A DNA stretch of 64,000 bases from Neisseria weixii (GTDB lineage: Bacteria > Pseudomonadota > Gammaproteobacteria > Burkholderiales > Neisseriaceae). The stretch is from positions 2,284,383-2,348,382 of the forward strand of contig NZ_CP023429.1 in NCBI RefSeq assembly GCF_002327085.1. Direction: 5' to 3'. Below, one piece after another: positions 1-7,368 of the stretch. Made by a program: the position numbers and the translations under genes. The number at the start of each line of letters is the position of its first letter. The first letter of the stretch is position 1. The notes under the pieces were generated by a model, which was not told the origin of the DNA, ran no database searches, and worked only from the letters and a program-made list of their open reading frames with translations.

Positions 1-1
1 G

Positions 2-349
2 TTTCAATTTTATGTGGCCGACGGCAAACTTTCCTGCCAGCTCTACCAACGCAGCGCCGATATTTTCTTGGGCGTGCCATTCAACATCGCCAGCTATGCC
101 CTGCTGACCATGATGGTGGCGCAAGTGTGCGGTTTGGAAGCGGGCGAATTTATCCATACTTTCGGCGATGCCCACCTTTACCGCAACCACTTTGAACAGG
201 CCGAACTGCAATTGAGCCGCGACACGCGTCCGCTCCCGACCATGAAAATCAACCCGGATGTGAAAGATTTGTTTGCCTTCACCTTTGAAGATTTTGAATT
301 GGTGGATTACGATCCGCATCCGCATATTAAAGCGGCGGTGGCCGTATAA
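2..349 (+). CDS. thyA: Thymidylate synthase, C-terminal part (truncated by window start)
   Basis: Makes dTMP from dUMP using methylenetetrahydrofolate in the cytoplasm. The reading frame is open from base 2, so the N-terminus with the catalytic Cys lies outside the window. The visible part carries the family block [14 protein letters not shown] (dUMP phosphate binding), the folate-site region [10 protein letters not shown] and the [12 protein letters not shown] segment that contacts the nucleotide, and ends normally. About 115 residues remain of roughly 264. It converges on lapB, and a hairpin made of two inverted uptake sequences follows the stop. Identification is secure from the conserved blocks. 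Confidence 0.97.
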   Translation, partial: FQFYVADGKLSCQLYQRSADIFLGVPFNIASYALLTMMVAQVCGLEAGEFIHTFGDAHLYRNHFEQAELQLSRDTRPLPTMKINPDVKDLFAFTFEDFELVDYDPHPHIKAAVAV

Positions 350-366
350 TCACGATCTACATAAAA

Positions 367-401
367 AAGGCCGTCTGAAAAATATTTTTTCAGACGGCCT
401 T
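367..401. terminator. Inverted uptake-sequence terminator between thyA and lapB
   Basis: AAGGCCGTCTGAAAAA faces its inverted copy two bases later and is flanked by A and T runs. It can terminate both convergent genes. Confidence 0.85.
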
Positions 402-415
402 CACAATTCAAGCAC

Positions 416-1585
416 TTACACTTCAATACGGTTGGGCGCGAAAGTTTCCCATTTGTTACACGCCGGACAATGCCAGAAAAACACCTGCGATTTGAAATGG
501 CAATTACGGCAGCGGTACATCACACTTTTTTGCAGTTGGCGGCCGACAACGGCGCGCATCATATCGGCATCACCTTTCCATTCCGCCGGCATGTCGCTCA
601 GCTTCAAACCGAGCAAACGGTACACGCCGTTTAAATCCGGTTTTTGACGCACCAATTCCACAGCCAATGCGGCTGCTTCCGCTTCGCCTTTGAGCAGCAA
701 GGCTTTTTCGTAGATAACGTTAATCAAATCCAGATCAGGAAAAGTTTTCATGTAGCCGATTAAGCGGTTCAAGCCTTCCTCTTGCTTGCCTTGGGCGGCA
801 TAGGCATCATACATTTTCTCGCCGACCATGCTCAGGTAAGAGTGGTTTTGCTGCTCAATCGCGCCATAGGCTTCAACCGCAGCGGAAAAGTTGCCCTGTT
901 TGACTTCGATGTCGCCCAAAATCATGTTGGCACGGGTACATTTTTTATTGGCTTCCAAGGCTTTTTGCACGTTGTAGCGCGCCACGTCGAAATTGGATTT
1001 AAACAGCGCACCGTGGGCGATTTCACAATAAAACTGCGCAATCTCGAATTGATAAGTCTGCTCGTTGTGGCTCAATAATTGTGCCATTTCGATGGCTTTT
1101 GCCCAATCGCGGTCTTGTTGGTAAATGCTCATCAGACGATGGCGGGCTTCCCGCGCCATGCCGCCCTCGAGCAAGCCGATGAAGATTTGCTCGGCACGGT
1201 CGACCAAACCGGCGCTTTGGTAGTTTTGCGCCAATTCAAACAACACGCGTTCGCGCTTCTCATTGACGGTATCAGGCGACTCGAGCAAGGCTTGGTGCAT
1301 ATTGATGGCCTTGTCGTTCTCGCCGCGCTGGCGGTAGAGTTTGCCCAAGGTCAGGTTCAAATCGTAAGATTGAGGCTGCTGATCCACCACTTCGGCCAGT
1401 TCGCGGGCGGCGCGGCCATTATTGCGGTCAACCAGCGCGTCCAAGCTTTTATAGAAACCGGTCGGAATGCTTTTGGCCTGTTTCAACACCGTTTTCATGT
1501 CCACCCGCGCGGCAAACCACCCCATCGCGAAAAACACCGGCAACAGGATAATCGGCAGCAAGATGACCCATAATTCGTTATCCAT
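416..1585 (-). CDS. lapB: LapB (YciM), LPS assembly regulator with TPR repeats and rubredoxin-like zinc domain
   Basis: Inner-membrane-anchored protein that in Enterobacteria controls LpxC turnover by FtsH and so balances LPS and phospholipid synthesis. Residues about 4-22 form the membrane anchor, followed by a long TPR region. The C-terminus has two Cys pairs, CRNC and CPAC, that form the rubredoxin-like zinc site. I start at the second ATG (1585), which has AAGGA five bases upstream; an ATG six bases further upstream lacks spacing for a ribosome site. It lies 12 bases after lapA, so the two are an operon. Length 389 aa matches the family. Confidence 0.95.
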   Translation of the reverse strand: MDNELWVILLPIILLPVFFAMGWFAARVDMKTVLKQAKSIPTGFYKSLDALVDRNNGRAARELAEVVDQQPQSYDLNLTLGKLYRQRGENDKAINMHQALLESPDTVNEKRERVLFELAQNYQSAGLVDRAEQIFIGLLEGGMAREARHRLMSIYQQDRDWAKAIEMAQLLSHNEQTYQFEIAQFYCEIAHGALFKSNFDVARYNVQKALEANKKCTRANMILGDIEVKQGNFSAAVEAYGAIEQQNHSYLSMVGEKMYDAYAAQGKQEEGLNRLIGYMKTFPDLDLINVIYEKALLLKGEAEAAALAVELVRQKPDLNGVYRLLGLKLSDMPAEWKGDADMMRAVVGRQLQKSVMYRCRNCHFKSQVFFWHCPACNKWETFAPNRIEV

Positions 1586-1597
1586 GAGCATCCTTAT

Positions 1598-1933
1598 TTA
1601 TTTCTGCATCAGATTGATTGGGGTAGATGCCGTTGTCGCCGCCGGCACAGTAGGCGTGGCTTTCTGAATGTCTTGCTCGGTCATGCGGCCGTGTTTTTTC
1701 ACTTCGGCACGCAGGCGGTTGGCTTCACTGCGCAATCCGAGCAAACGGCCGAACAGCGCAAACATACCGAACACAATGCCGACCACAAATGCGCCGAACA
1801 ACACCACAATCAACGGTACTTCTACGTGCTGCCCCGGCAGGTAGAAAAACGACACCACTTGGGTATTGCTCACGGCCAGCAGCAAGAACACCAGCAAAAT
1901 CAAAATTTTAACAATCAGGTAAACAACTTTCAT
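1598..1933 (-). CDS. lapA: LapA (YciS, DUF1049) inner membrane protein
   Basis: Small membrane partner of LapB. The 111-residue protein shows two hydrophobic segments (about 4-24 and 41-62) joined by the typical LPGQHVEVPL turn, then a charged, probably coiled-coil cytoplasmic tail (LRSEANRLRAEVKK) and an Ala/Thr/Pro-rich end. This is the DUF1049 layout. Gene order lapA-lapB is conserved widely in Proteobacteria. In many relatives ihfB lies just upstream; here the upstream neighbour on this strand is non-coding DNA, so the operon probably starts at lapA. Confidence 0.93.
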   Translation of the reverse strand: MKVVYLIVKILILLVFLLLAVSNTQVVSFFYLPGQHVEVPLIVVLFGAFVVGIVFGMFALFGRLLGLRSEANRLRAEVKKHGRMTEQDIQKATPTVPAATTASTPINLMQK

Positions 1934-2267
1934 TCAATTCTCCGTGCATGCGGCCTAAGCTGATGAGGCCGTCTGAAAATAATCCTGTGTAAGTTTAAAC
2001 GATTTATTTCGTTTAGGATAGAACGGTACAACGCAGAAAGATTCGCCGCCATCATTTTCAGACGGCCTTTGGTAATCACTAATTGCTGACAATTTAGCAA
2101 ACTGTTTTCCATGCATTGCCCGTCTGCTCGGCTTCTGCCGTATTTAAGCCTGAAAAATTACGTTAAAAATCCGTTTTTTTCCACTTGCCAAAACCATATC
2201 GACAGGCGTATTGTTTAGCTTTTAATCTATCGAATCCAGATCATTTAAGAATAAGAAAGGCCATATC
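1934..2267. other. Intergenic region between divergent lapA and ilvE
   Basis: No gene is supported in these 334 bases. It holds two uptake sequences in inverted orientation about 80 bases apart (near 1972 and 2057) and the promoter regions of lapAB and ilvE. A short minus-strand open frame at 1930-2112 has no family features and I do not accept it. Confidence 0.6.
2185..2214 (+). promoter_or_regulatory. Candidate sigma-70 promoter for ilvE
   Basis: TTGCCA (2185-2190), an 18-base spacer and TATTGT (2209-2214) lie about 55 bases before the ilvE start. The match is partial, so this is a candidate only. Confidence 0.35.
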
Positions 2268-3266
2268 ATGAGCAGACCCGTTCCAGCCGTATTCGGCAGC
2301 GTATTTCACGCCGAAATGCCGGTAATCGAATTTACAGACAACCAATGGCAGCCGGTCAAATGGCAGCCTTCAAATGATTTGACCATTCCGGCCGGCGCGC
2401 ATGCCCTGCACTACGGCAGCGAATGCTTCGAAGGTTTGAAAGCCTTCCGTCAGGCCGACGGTAAAATCGTGATGTTCCGCCCGACTGCCAACATCGCCCG
2501 CATGCAGCAAAGCGCGGAAATCCTGCATTTACCGAAACCGGAAACCGAAACCTATTTAGACGCTTTGATTGAACTGGTAAAACGTGCCGCTGATGAAATC
2601 CCCGACGCACCTGCTGCCTTATACCTGCGCCCGACCTTAATCGGCACCGACCCGATTATCGGCAAAGCCGGCGCACCATCGCAAACTGCACTGCTGTATA
2701 TCTTGGCTTCTCCTGTGGGCGACTACTTCAAAATGGGTTCGCCGGTGAAAATTTTGGTAGAAACCGAACACATCCGCTGCGCGCCGCACATGGGCCGCGT
2801 GAAATGCGGCGGTAATTATGCTTCGGCCATGCCTTGGGTGCTGAAAGCGAAAGAAGAACACGGTGCGGCGCAAGTCTTGTTCTGCCCGAACGGTGACGTA
2901 CAGGAAACCGGCGCATCCAACTTCATCGTTATCAACGGCGACGAATTGGTGACCAAACCGCTGACCGACGAATTCCTACACGGTGTCACCCGTGATTCCG
3001 TATTGACCGTAGCCAAAGACTTGGGCTACACAGTAACCGAACGCAACTTCACCGTTGACGAATTGCAAACCATGATTAAAAACGGCGCCGAAGCCATTCT
3101 CACCGGCACCGCCGCCGTGATTTCGCCGGTGACTTCATTTGTGATTAACGGCAAAGAAATCAACGTGCAAAGCCAAGCGCGCGGCACCGCCATCCGCAAA
3201 GCCATCACCGACATCCAATACGGTTTGGCTGAAGACAAACACGGCTGGTTGGTTGAAGTGTGCTAA
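2268..3266 (+). CDS. ilvE: Branched-chain amino acid aminotransferase
   Basis: PLP enzyme that interconverts leucine, isoleucine and valine with their 2-oxo acids, using glutamate/2-oxoglutarate. Fold-type IV features are visible: ALHYGSECFEGLKAF near residues 46-60, the PLP lysine K179 in GRVKCGGNY, and the ETGASNFIVI and LTGTAAVISP blocks that hold the cofactor phosphate and substrate. 332 aa is normal for the long form used by Neisseria. The start ATG has AAGAAAGG seven bases upstream. It is followed by a hairpin, so it is probably monocistronic. Confidence 0.97.
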   Translation: MSRPVPAVFGSVFHAEMPVIEFTDNQWQPVKWQPSNDLTIPAGAHALHYGSECFEGLKAFRQADGKIVMFRPTANIARMQQSAEILHLPKPETETYLDALIELVKRAADEIPDAPAALYLRPTLIGTDPIIGKAGAPSQTALLYILASPVGDYFKMGSPVKILVETEHIRCAPHMGRVKCGGNYASAMPWVLKAKEEHGAAQVLFCPNGDVQETGASNFIVINGDELVTKPLTDEFLHGVTRDSVLTVAKDLGYTVTERNFTVDELQTMIKNGAEAILTGTAAVISPVTSFVINGKEINVQSQARGTAIRKAITDIQYGLAEDKHGWLVEVC

Positions 3267-3287
3267 TGATTAAGCCATGAATGTAGG

Positions 3288-3324
3288 GGTCGTCTGAAAG
3301 CAAGATAATTTCAGACGGCCTTTT
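3288..3324 (+). terminator. ilvE terminator from an imperfect uptake-sequence pair
   Basis: GGTCGTCTGAAA pairs with TTTCAGACGGCC and a T run follows. The left copy has C changed to T, which keeps the stem (G-U in RNA) but spoils the uptake motif. Confidence 0.8.
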
Positions 3325-3408
3325 ATTTGCCGAATCCAAACCCACAAAGCTTGTGCACAAAACCGTGCTTCTGTCGTACAATAAACAGCAAACTGCCAAG
3401 GAATCATC

Positions 3409-3606
3409 ATGCCACAAACAACCGATAATCCCATTATCCACATCACACCGCAAGATTTGCCGCTGCATTGCGCGGGTCCCAAATACGAAACGTGGAACGG
3501 CCACCCGCGTGTATTCCTGCCGATTCAGTCCAACAGCGACATTGAATGCCCCTATTGTAGTATCCGCTATCATCTAGATGGCGAAATTCCCCATCATCAT
3601 TACTAA
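3409..3606 (+). CDS. Zinc-finger domain protein (CHCC type, NDUFS6-like)
   Basis: A 65-residue cytoplasmic protein with putative zinc ligands C21, H32, C47 and C50, matching the zf-CHCC pattern of the small complex I accessory subunit NDUFS6 and of many short proteobacterial proteins. Its own role in bacteria is not established. The HVFLP-like strand and DIECPYCS knuckle are clear. AAGGAATCATC precedes the ATG. It lies ten bases before the next lipoprotein gene, so the two are probably co-transcribed. Family assignment is good; function is open. Confidence 0.85.
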   Translation: MPQTTDNPIIHITPQDLPLHCAGPKYETWNGHPRVFLPIQSNSDIECPYCSIRYHLDGEIPHHHY

Positions 3607-3615
3607 ACACACACC

Positions 3616-3966
3616 ATGATTCGACACGCCGCCATTTTGTTCTTGATTTCCCTTTGCGCCGCCTGCGGTTCACATAAAGCTGTACGCCCTTCCGCACCGA
3701 TACCGGTTGTGGCCGAAGCCGAAACGTATTCCGTCAACTACGAAGCCGCCGACGGTCAACGCATTACCGCCATTTACATCAACAGCAACAGCCCGATGAC
3801 GGTAGAACTGCGCCAAGGCAACACGGTGGAAAGCCTGAAGCAAATCCAATCGTGGGCAAAGGGCGTAGAATACAGCAACCTTTCCACCCGCTGGCATGTT
3901 CAGGAAGGTTTTGCTACCCTTACCCGTCGCGGCAAACCGATTGTGTTTACCGAAATTATTGAATGA
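3616..3966 (+). CDS. Small lipoprotein with MliC-like (C-type lysozyme inhibitor) fold
   Basis: 116 residues. The signal peptide ends in LCAAC, an atypical lipobox because position -3 is Cys; lipidation at C17 is still likely. The mature part keeps the MliC order: a Y..ADGQRITAIY strand, a LKQIQSWAKGVEYS segment and a WHVQEGFATLTRRGK strand pair. In MliC family members this fold inhibits C-type lysozyme from the periplasm. The usual cysteines of MliC are missing in the mature part, so function is inferred from pattern only. It ends before a strong inverted uptake-sequence terminator. Confidence 0.6.
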   Translation: MIRHAAILFLISLCAACGSHKAVRPSAPIPVVAEAETYSVNYEAADGQRITAIYINSNSPMTVELRQGNTVESLKQIQSWAKGVEYSNLSTRWHVQEGFATLTRRGKPIVFTEIIE

Positions 3967-3982
3967 TTAATTGAATGATTAT

Positions 3983-4016
3983 AAAAAGGCCGTCTGAATA
4001 TTCAGACGGCCTTTTT
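3983..4016. terminator. Bidirectional uptake-sequence terminator
   Basis: AAAAAGGCCGTCTGAA and its inverse meet almost without a loop, flanked by A and T runs, between the convergent lipoprotein gene and uppP. Confidence 0.88.
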
Positions 4017-4026
4017 TCAAACTGAT

Positions 4027-4851
4027 TTATTCAGTCCACTGCACCCAACCCATCGCCCAAGTCAGCAGAATCAAGCCGCCGAAAACAATACGGTAATAGG
4101 CAAACGGCACATAATTTTTTGTTGCCAAAAATTTCAGCAAAGCTTTCACCGCCAGCAAACCGGCGAAAAATGCAGCGATGAAACCGACTGCAATCAAACC
4201 GATGTCTTGCAGGGTAAACAGTTTATAATGTTTCAAAATATCGTAAGAAGTTGCCGCAATCATCATCGGCACGGCCAAGAAGAATGAAAACTCAGTCGCT
4301 ACCTTGCGCTCCAATCCCCACAGCATACCACCCATGATGGTACTGCCCGAGCGCGACGTTCCCGGCACTAAAGCACAAATCTGCACACAACCGACCACAA
4401 AAGCATCAATCGGGCGTATATCATCAACATTCACCACCTTCGGTGCACGGCTTTGTTGGCGTTTCTCCACCCACAAAATAAAAAAGCCGCCCAACACCAG
4501 CATGGTGGCCACAGTAATCGGGTTAAACAAATAAAGCTTAATCTGTTTGCTAAACAACAAACCCACCACCGCTGCCGGCACAAACGCCACTGCCAAATTC
4601 AACACAAAACGGTTCGCCGCGCGTTCCCTGCCGATACCGCGGATTACCCTGCCAAAACGTTGGCGATACTCAAAAACCACCGCCAATACCGCGCCTAATT
4701 GGATGGCGATTTCAAACACTTTGCCGTTGCTGTGGAAATTCAGTAAATCGCCGACCACAATCAAGTGTCCCGTGCTCGAAATCGGTAAAAATTCGGTCAA
4801 TCCTTCAACAACGCCCAAAATCAGGGCTTTCAACAACAATATAATATCCAT
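4027..4851 (-). CDS. uppP: Undecaprenyl-diphosphatase UppP (BacA)
   Basis: Integral membrane enzyme that dephosphorylates undecaprenyl pyrophosphate, recycling the carrier for peptidoglycan and other envelope glycans and giving bacitracin resistance. The two signature motifs are present: [15 protein letters not shown] near the N-terminus and [10 protein letters not shown] in the middle, which together form the active site. The 274-residue chain shows about eight hydrophobic segments. An uptake sequence lies directly before the start. Nothing unusual in length or residues. Confidence 0.97.
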   Translation of the reverse strand: MDIILLLKALILGVVEGLTEFLPISSTGHLIVVGDLLNFHSNGKVFEIAIQLGAVLAVVFEYRQRFGRVIRGIGRERAANRFVLNLAVAFVPAAVVGLLFSKQIKLYLFNPITVATMLVLGGFFILWVEKRQQSRAPKVVNVDDIRPIDAFVVGCVQICALVPGTSRSGSTIMGGMLWGLERKVATEFSFFLAVPMMIAATSYDILKHYKLFTLQDIGLIAVGFIAAFFAGLLAVKALLKFLATKNYVPFAYYRIVFGGLILLTWAMGWVQWTE

Positions 4852-4876
4852 TAAACCTCTTTCAGACGGCCTGGGG

Positions 4877-5072
4877 TGTAGAAAATCCTAGCGTTGTTTC
4901 CACTTTTTCTTTTTTGCCTGAAGACCCATCTTGGGATTTTTGAGTGTTGTCAAAGATTCCGAAGGCAAAGCCGCATGGTTCTTAATAATGCTCAAAAATC
5001 CTAAAACAATCATTCAGGCAAAAATAAAAGCCGTTTGGCATAAAAAGTGTAAACAACCGACGTTTTTCTACA
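4877..5072. repeat. Palindromic MITE-like element, copy 1
   Basis: About 195 bases bounded by TGTAGAAAA and TTTTTCTACA. The two halves are imperfect inverted copies of each other over nearly their full length (both outer arms contain GTTGTTT.CACTTTTT, then TTTTTGCCTGAA). A reverse-oriented relative lies at 31030-31233. No coding sequence is visible inside. It may be a non-autonomous transposable element or an AT-rich repeat family. Confidence 0.75.
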
Positions 5073-5205
5073 CTTGCAAAACTCCAAATTTGAGTGCGGT
5101 TCAAAGCAAGCAGCGTAGAAAGCACAAACATATCATACAGATAGACAAGCTTTAGAGGGGCGCATAACGAAGAAATACGCTCCAATGAAGTATTTTACAA
5201 AGGTC
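5073..5205 (+). repeat. Dispersed ~135-bp repeat, copy 1
   Basis: Starts with GCAAAACTCCAAATTTGAG and ends TTTTACAAAGGTCTCGGCC. It shares the block AACGAAGAAATA and both ends with 60151-60300 and, in reverse, with 61306-61440. The end TTTTACAAAGGTCTC is the inverse of the GAGACCTTTGCAAA end common in neisserial mosaic repeats. Confidence 0.7.
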
Positions 5206-5277
5206 TCGGCCTGTTTATCAATCAAAACATTAAGCTGCTTCATTCATCAAATATTGCTTACGACAATATTCACGTCA

Positions 5278-5366
5278 AATGGTTTCATGTCCTCTGAAAC
5301 CATTTCCGACAAGCATTATAATTTGGAATGAAAATACAGGCAGCCTTTTCAGACTGCCTGTTTGTT
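5278..5366. terminator. Two hairpins downstream of dsbA
   Basis: AAATGGTTTCA pairs with TGAAACCATTT (5278-5307), and CAGGCAG pairs with CTGCCTG (5337-5360) followed by a T-rich stretch. The second is a likely dsbA terminator; the first is unexplained. The rest of 5206-5445 shows nothing I can name. Confidence 0.55.
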
Positions 5367-5445
5367 ATTCATGATAATCGGTAGCTATCTCAATGATTGG
5401 CGGATTTGGCCAAGGCCGCCCTTTACTTTTTACACGGCTGCCTGC

Positions 5446-6069
5446 CTACTTCAAACCGCGCTCACTGCGCACTTTGGCAACCAATTCATCAATGGTTCTC
5501 ATGCCGTTTTGATAATCGCCGTTGAACAACACTTCATATTTGCCGCCGACAATCACCATCGGCGTGCTTTCGATACGGTAGGTTTCGGTCAAACCTTGCA
5601 TTTTTCTGGCTTGAGCTTGATTGGCTGCTGAATCATAGGCGGCAACCAATTTTTTACCGTCAAAACCTTTTTGCGCCGCAGCCCATTGTTTGAAAGTTGC
5701 ACTGTCGGCCAGGTTGATTTTTTGCTCATATACCGCTTTGAACACAGCCGGATTGGCTTGGTACTTCAAACCGGAACTGTTCACCGCAGCGGCCACGCGT
5801 GCCATGCCGAACATTTCCGGCTGCCAAACTACATGCTCGGTACGCAAGTATGTGTCTTTGGCAAAGGATTGGCTGTGCTTCAACAACACCGGATCCAAAT
5901 GGTAGCAATGCACGCAGAAGTAACCGAAAAATTCCAACACTTCCACCTTATCTGTCTGAACCTGCGGAATCGGTTTGGCCAGCACTTGGTAATCCTTGCC
6001 TTCGGTAGCGGCTTGCGCCATACCGGCCAAAGACAAGGCCATCAATGCCGAGAATAATTTCATTTTCAT
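5446..6069 (-). CDS. dsbA: Thiol:disulfide interchange protein DsbA
   Basis: Periplasmic oxidase that inserts disulfide bonds into exported proteins. The signal peptide ends in GMAQA and has no lipobox, so this is a soluble periplasmic form rather than the lipoprotein DsbA forms also known in Neisseria. The active site CVHC (C52, C55) lies in FFGYFCVHCYHLDP, and the cis-proline loop is ESTPMVIV. Three ATGs stand in tandem; the third is chosen because AAGGA lies six bases before it. The gene follows the SPOR-domain gene by nine bases and shares its transcript. Confidence 0.95.
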   Translation of the reverse strand: MKMKLFSALMALSLAGMAQAATEGKDYQVLAKPIPQVQTDKVEVLEFFGYFCVHCYHLDPVLLKHSQSFAKDTYLRTEHVVWQPEMFGMARVAAAVNSSGLKYQANPAVFKAVYEQKINLADSATFKQWAAAQKGFDGKKLVAAYDSAANQAQARKMQGLTETYRIESTPMVIVGGKYEVLFNGDYQNGMRTIDELVAKVRSERGLK

Positions 6070-6078
6070 CATCATTCC

Positions 6079-7149
6079 TTATTGAACCGAACGGGTAAAG
6101 CTGCTTATGCCGTTTTTCTTCAAGGTTTGCTGCACGCGCTGGGCTGCATCTTGTGCCAACACACCGCTTTGCAGGCGGTACACTTTCTTACCGTTGGCCG
6201 ATCCTTCTACCACACTGGACTGCACGCCCATCATGGCCAATTTGGCACGTTGCGCATCGGCAAAAGCACGGTCGGCATATGAACCCATTTGTACAATCAC
6301 TTTTTTATCCGAAGATTTCGGGCTTGCATTGGCTTTGCTGTCGGCAGCTTTGCTTGATTTTTTCGCTTCTTCGCCTACAGCTTTGCTTGATTTCTTCGCT
6401 TCTTCACCTGCAGCTTTGCGCGCTTTTTCAATGCTGCCGCTGTTTAAGATTTGCTCCGGAGTTGGCTTGGCAGGCTGTTTCTCTGCTGCTTTTTTCTCTG
6501 CTGCTTTTTTCTCTGCTGCTTTTTTCTCTGCGGCCTTTTTCTCGGCCAGTTTGCGCTCGGCTCGGGCTTTTTGTTGGGCAGTCAATTCGGCTGCGGCTTT
6601 TTTATCAGCGGCAGCTTTATCCGCTTTGGCTTTTTCCGCACGTTTTTGTGCCAATTCGGCTTTGCGTTTGGCTTCAACGGCTTTTTTCTCTGCGGCAGCA
6701 CGCTCTTCGCGCTCTTGAGCGGCACGTTCGGCGGCATCGCGGTCATCTTCGGCATCTGTCGTGACTTTAGGTCCAACAGTGGCTTTCGGCATTGGCACAG
6801 GCACCGCCGCAGGGGTGGCAGGTTTGTTTTCATCGGCCTTAGGCTGCTCGGTTTCAGACGGCGTATCTTGCGCTTCTGAAGCGGCGGTATCCGCTTCGCC
6901 GGCTTTGGTATCCGGCTCAACAGGGGCAGCCGGCTCTGCTTCTGAAGCAGGTTTTTCCACCGGCTTAGGCAGCGCTTGCGGCTGCAAAACTTCAGGCTCG
7001 GAAGTTTGCTCCGGCTGAGCCAGTTCTTTGAATTGGTTTTGATTGCCTTTGTTTAAGAAAAACAAAATGCCGACAATCACAGCAGTCGCGAGCAGCAGCC
7101 CTGAAATAAAACCGGCAATACCTTTACCATGTTGTGTCTGTTTTTTCAT
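6079..7149 (-). CDS. SPOR-domain cell division protein (FtsN-like)
   Basis: Bitopic envelope protein: short cytoplasmic N-terminus, one membrane segment (about 12-31), a long Pro/Ala/Glu then Lys/Ala/Glu linker (35-275), and a C-terminal SPOR domain (about 281-356) that binds denuded septal glycan. This is the FtsN plan. The linker holds four tandem EKKAA units encoded by 15-base repeats (6481-6540) and a doubled GEEAKKSSKA unit. A gonococcal protein named tetrapac (tpc), needed for cell separation, may be the same family; I cannot verify this. dsbA follows directly. Confidence 0.82.
   Translation of the reverse strand: MKKQTQHGKGIAGFISGLLLATAVIVGILFFLNKGNQNQFKELAQPEQTSEPEVLQPQALPKPVEKPASEAEPAAPVEPDTKAGEADTAASEAQDTPSETEQPKADENKPATPAAVPVPMPKATVGPKVTTDAEDDRDAAERAAQEREERAAAEKKAVEAKRKAELAQKRAEKAKADKAAADKKAAAELTAQQKARAERKLAEKKAAEKKAAEKKAAEKKAAEKQPAKPTPEQILNSGSIEKARKAAGEEAKKSSKAVGEEAKKSSKAADSKANASPKSSDKKVIVQMGSYADRAFADAQRAKLAMMGVQSSVVEGSANGKKVYRLQSGVLAQDAAQRVQQTLKKNGISSFTRSVQ
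6481..6540 (-). repeat. Four 15-base tandem repeats coding EKKAA
   Basis: CTCTGCTGCTTTTTT three times followed by CTCTGCGGCCTTTTT. The unit is a multiple of three, so copy-number change would lengthen or shorten the linker without breaking the frame. Confidence 0.85.
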
Positions 7150-7368
7150 AACGTACCTTTATTTTTCAGACGGCCTCAAAGTATGAACACCACTCTGAAC
7201 CGCCGTCCTCTATTCAGATAGGACATTTTATCAACAACTCTTATATTCGGCAAAATCAAAATATCGACATAATGTGCCGTGCGCAGGCCACTTAACAGCC
7301 TCTCCATTTATCAGCAGGCCGTCTGAAAAACGGGCTACTGGGATTTATTATTCTGAATGGTGTTGGAA

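Noticed and set aside
1930..2112. Minus-strand 60-codon frame between lapA and ilvE
   Set aside because: It crosses an uptake sequence, overlaps the lapA start and shows no domain, signal or ribosome site.
5362..6057. Plus-strand open frames opposite dsbA and similar long frames opposite dnaE, comM and lapB
   Set aside because: They are mirror frames of well-conserved genes on the other strand and have no protein features of their own.
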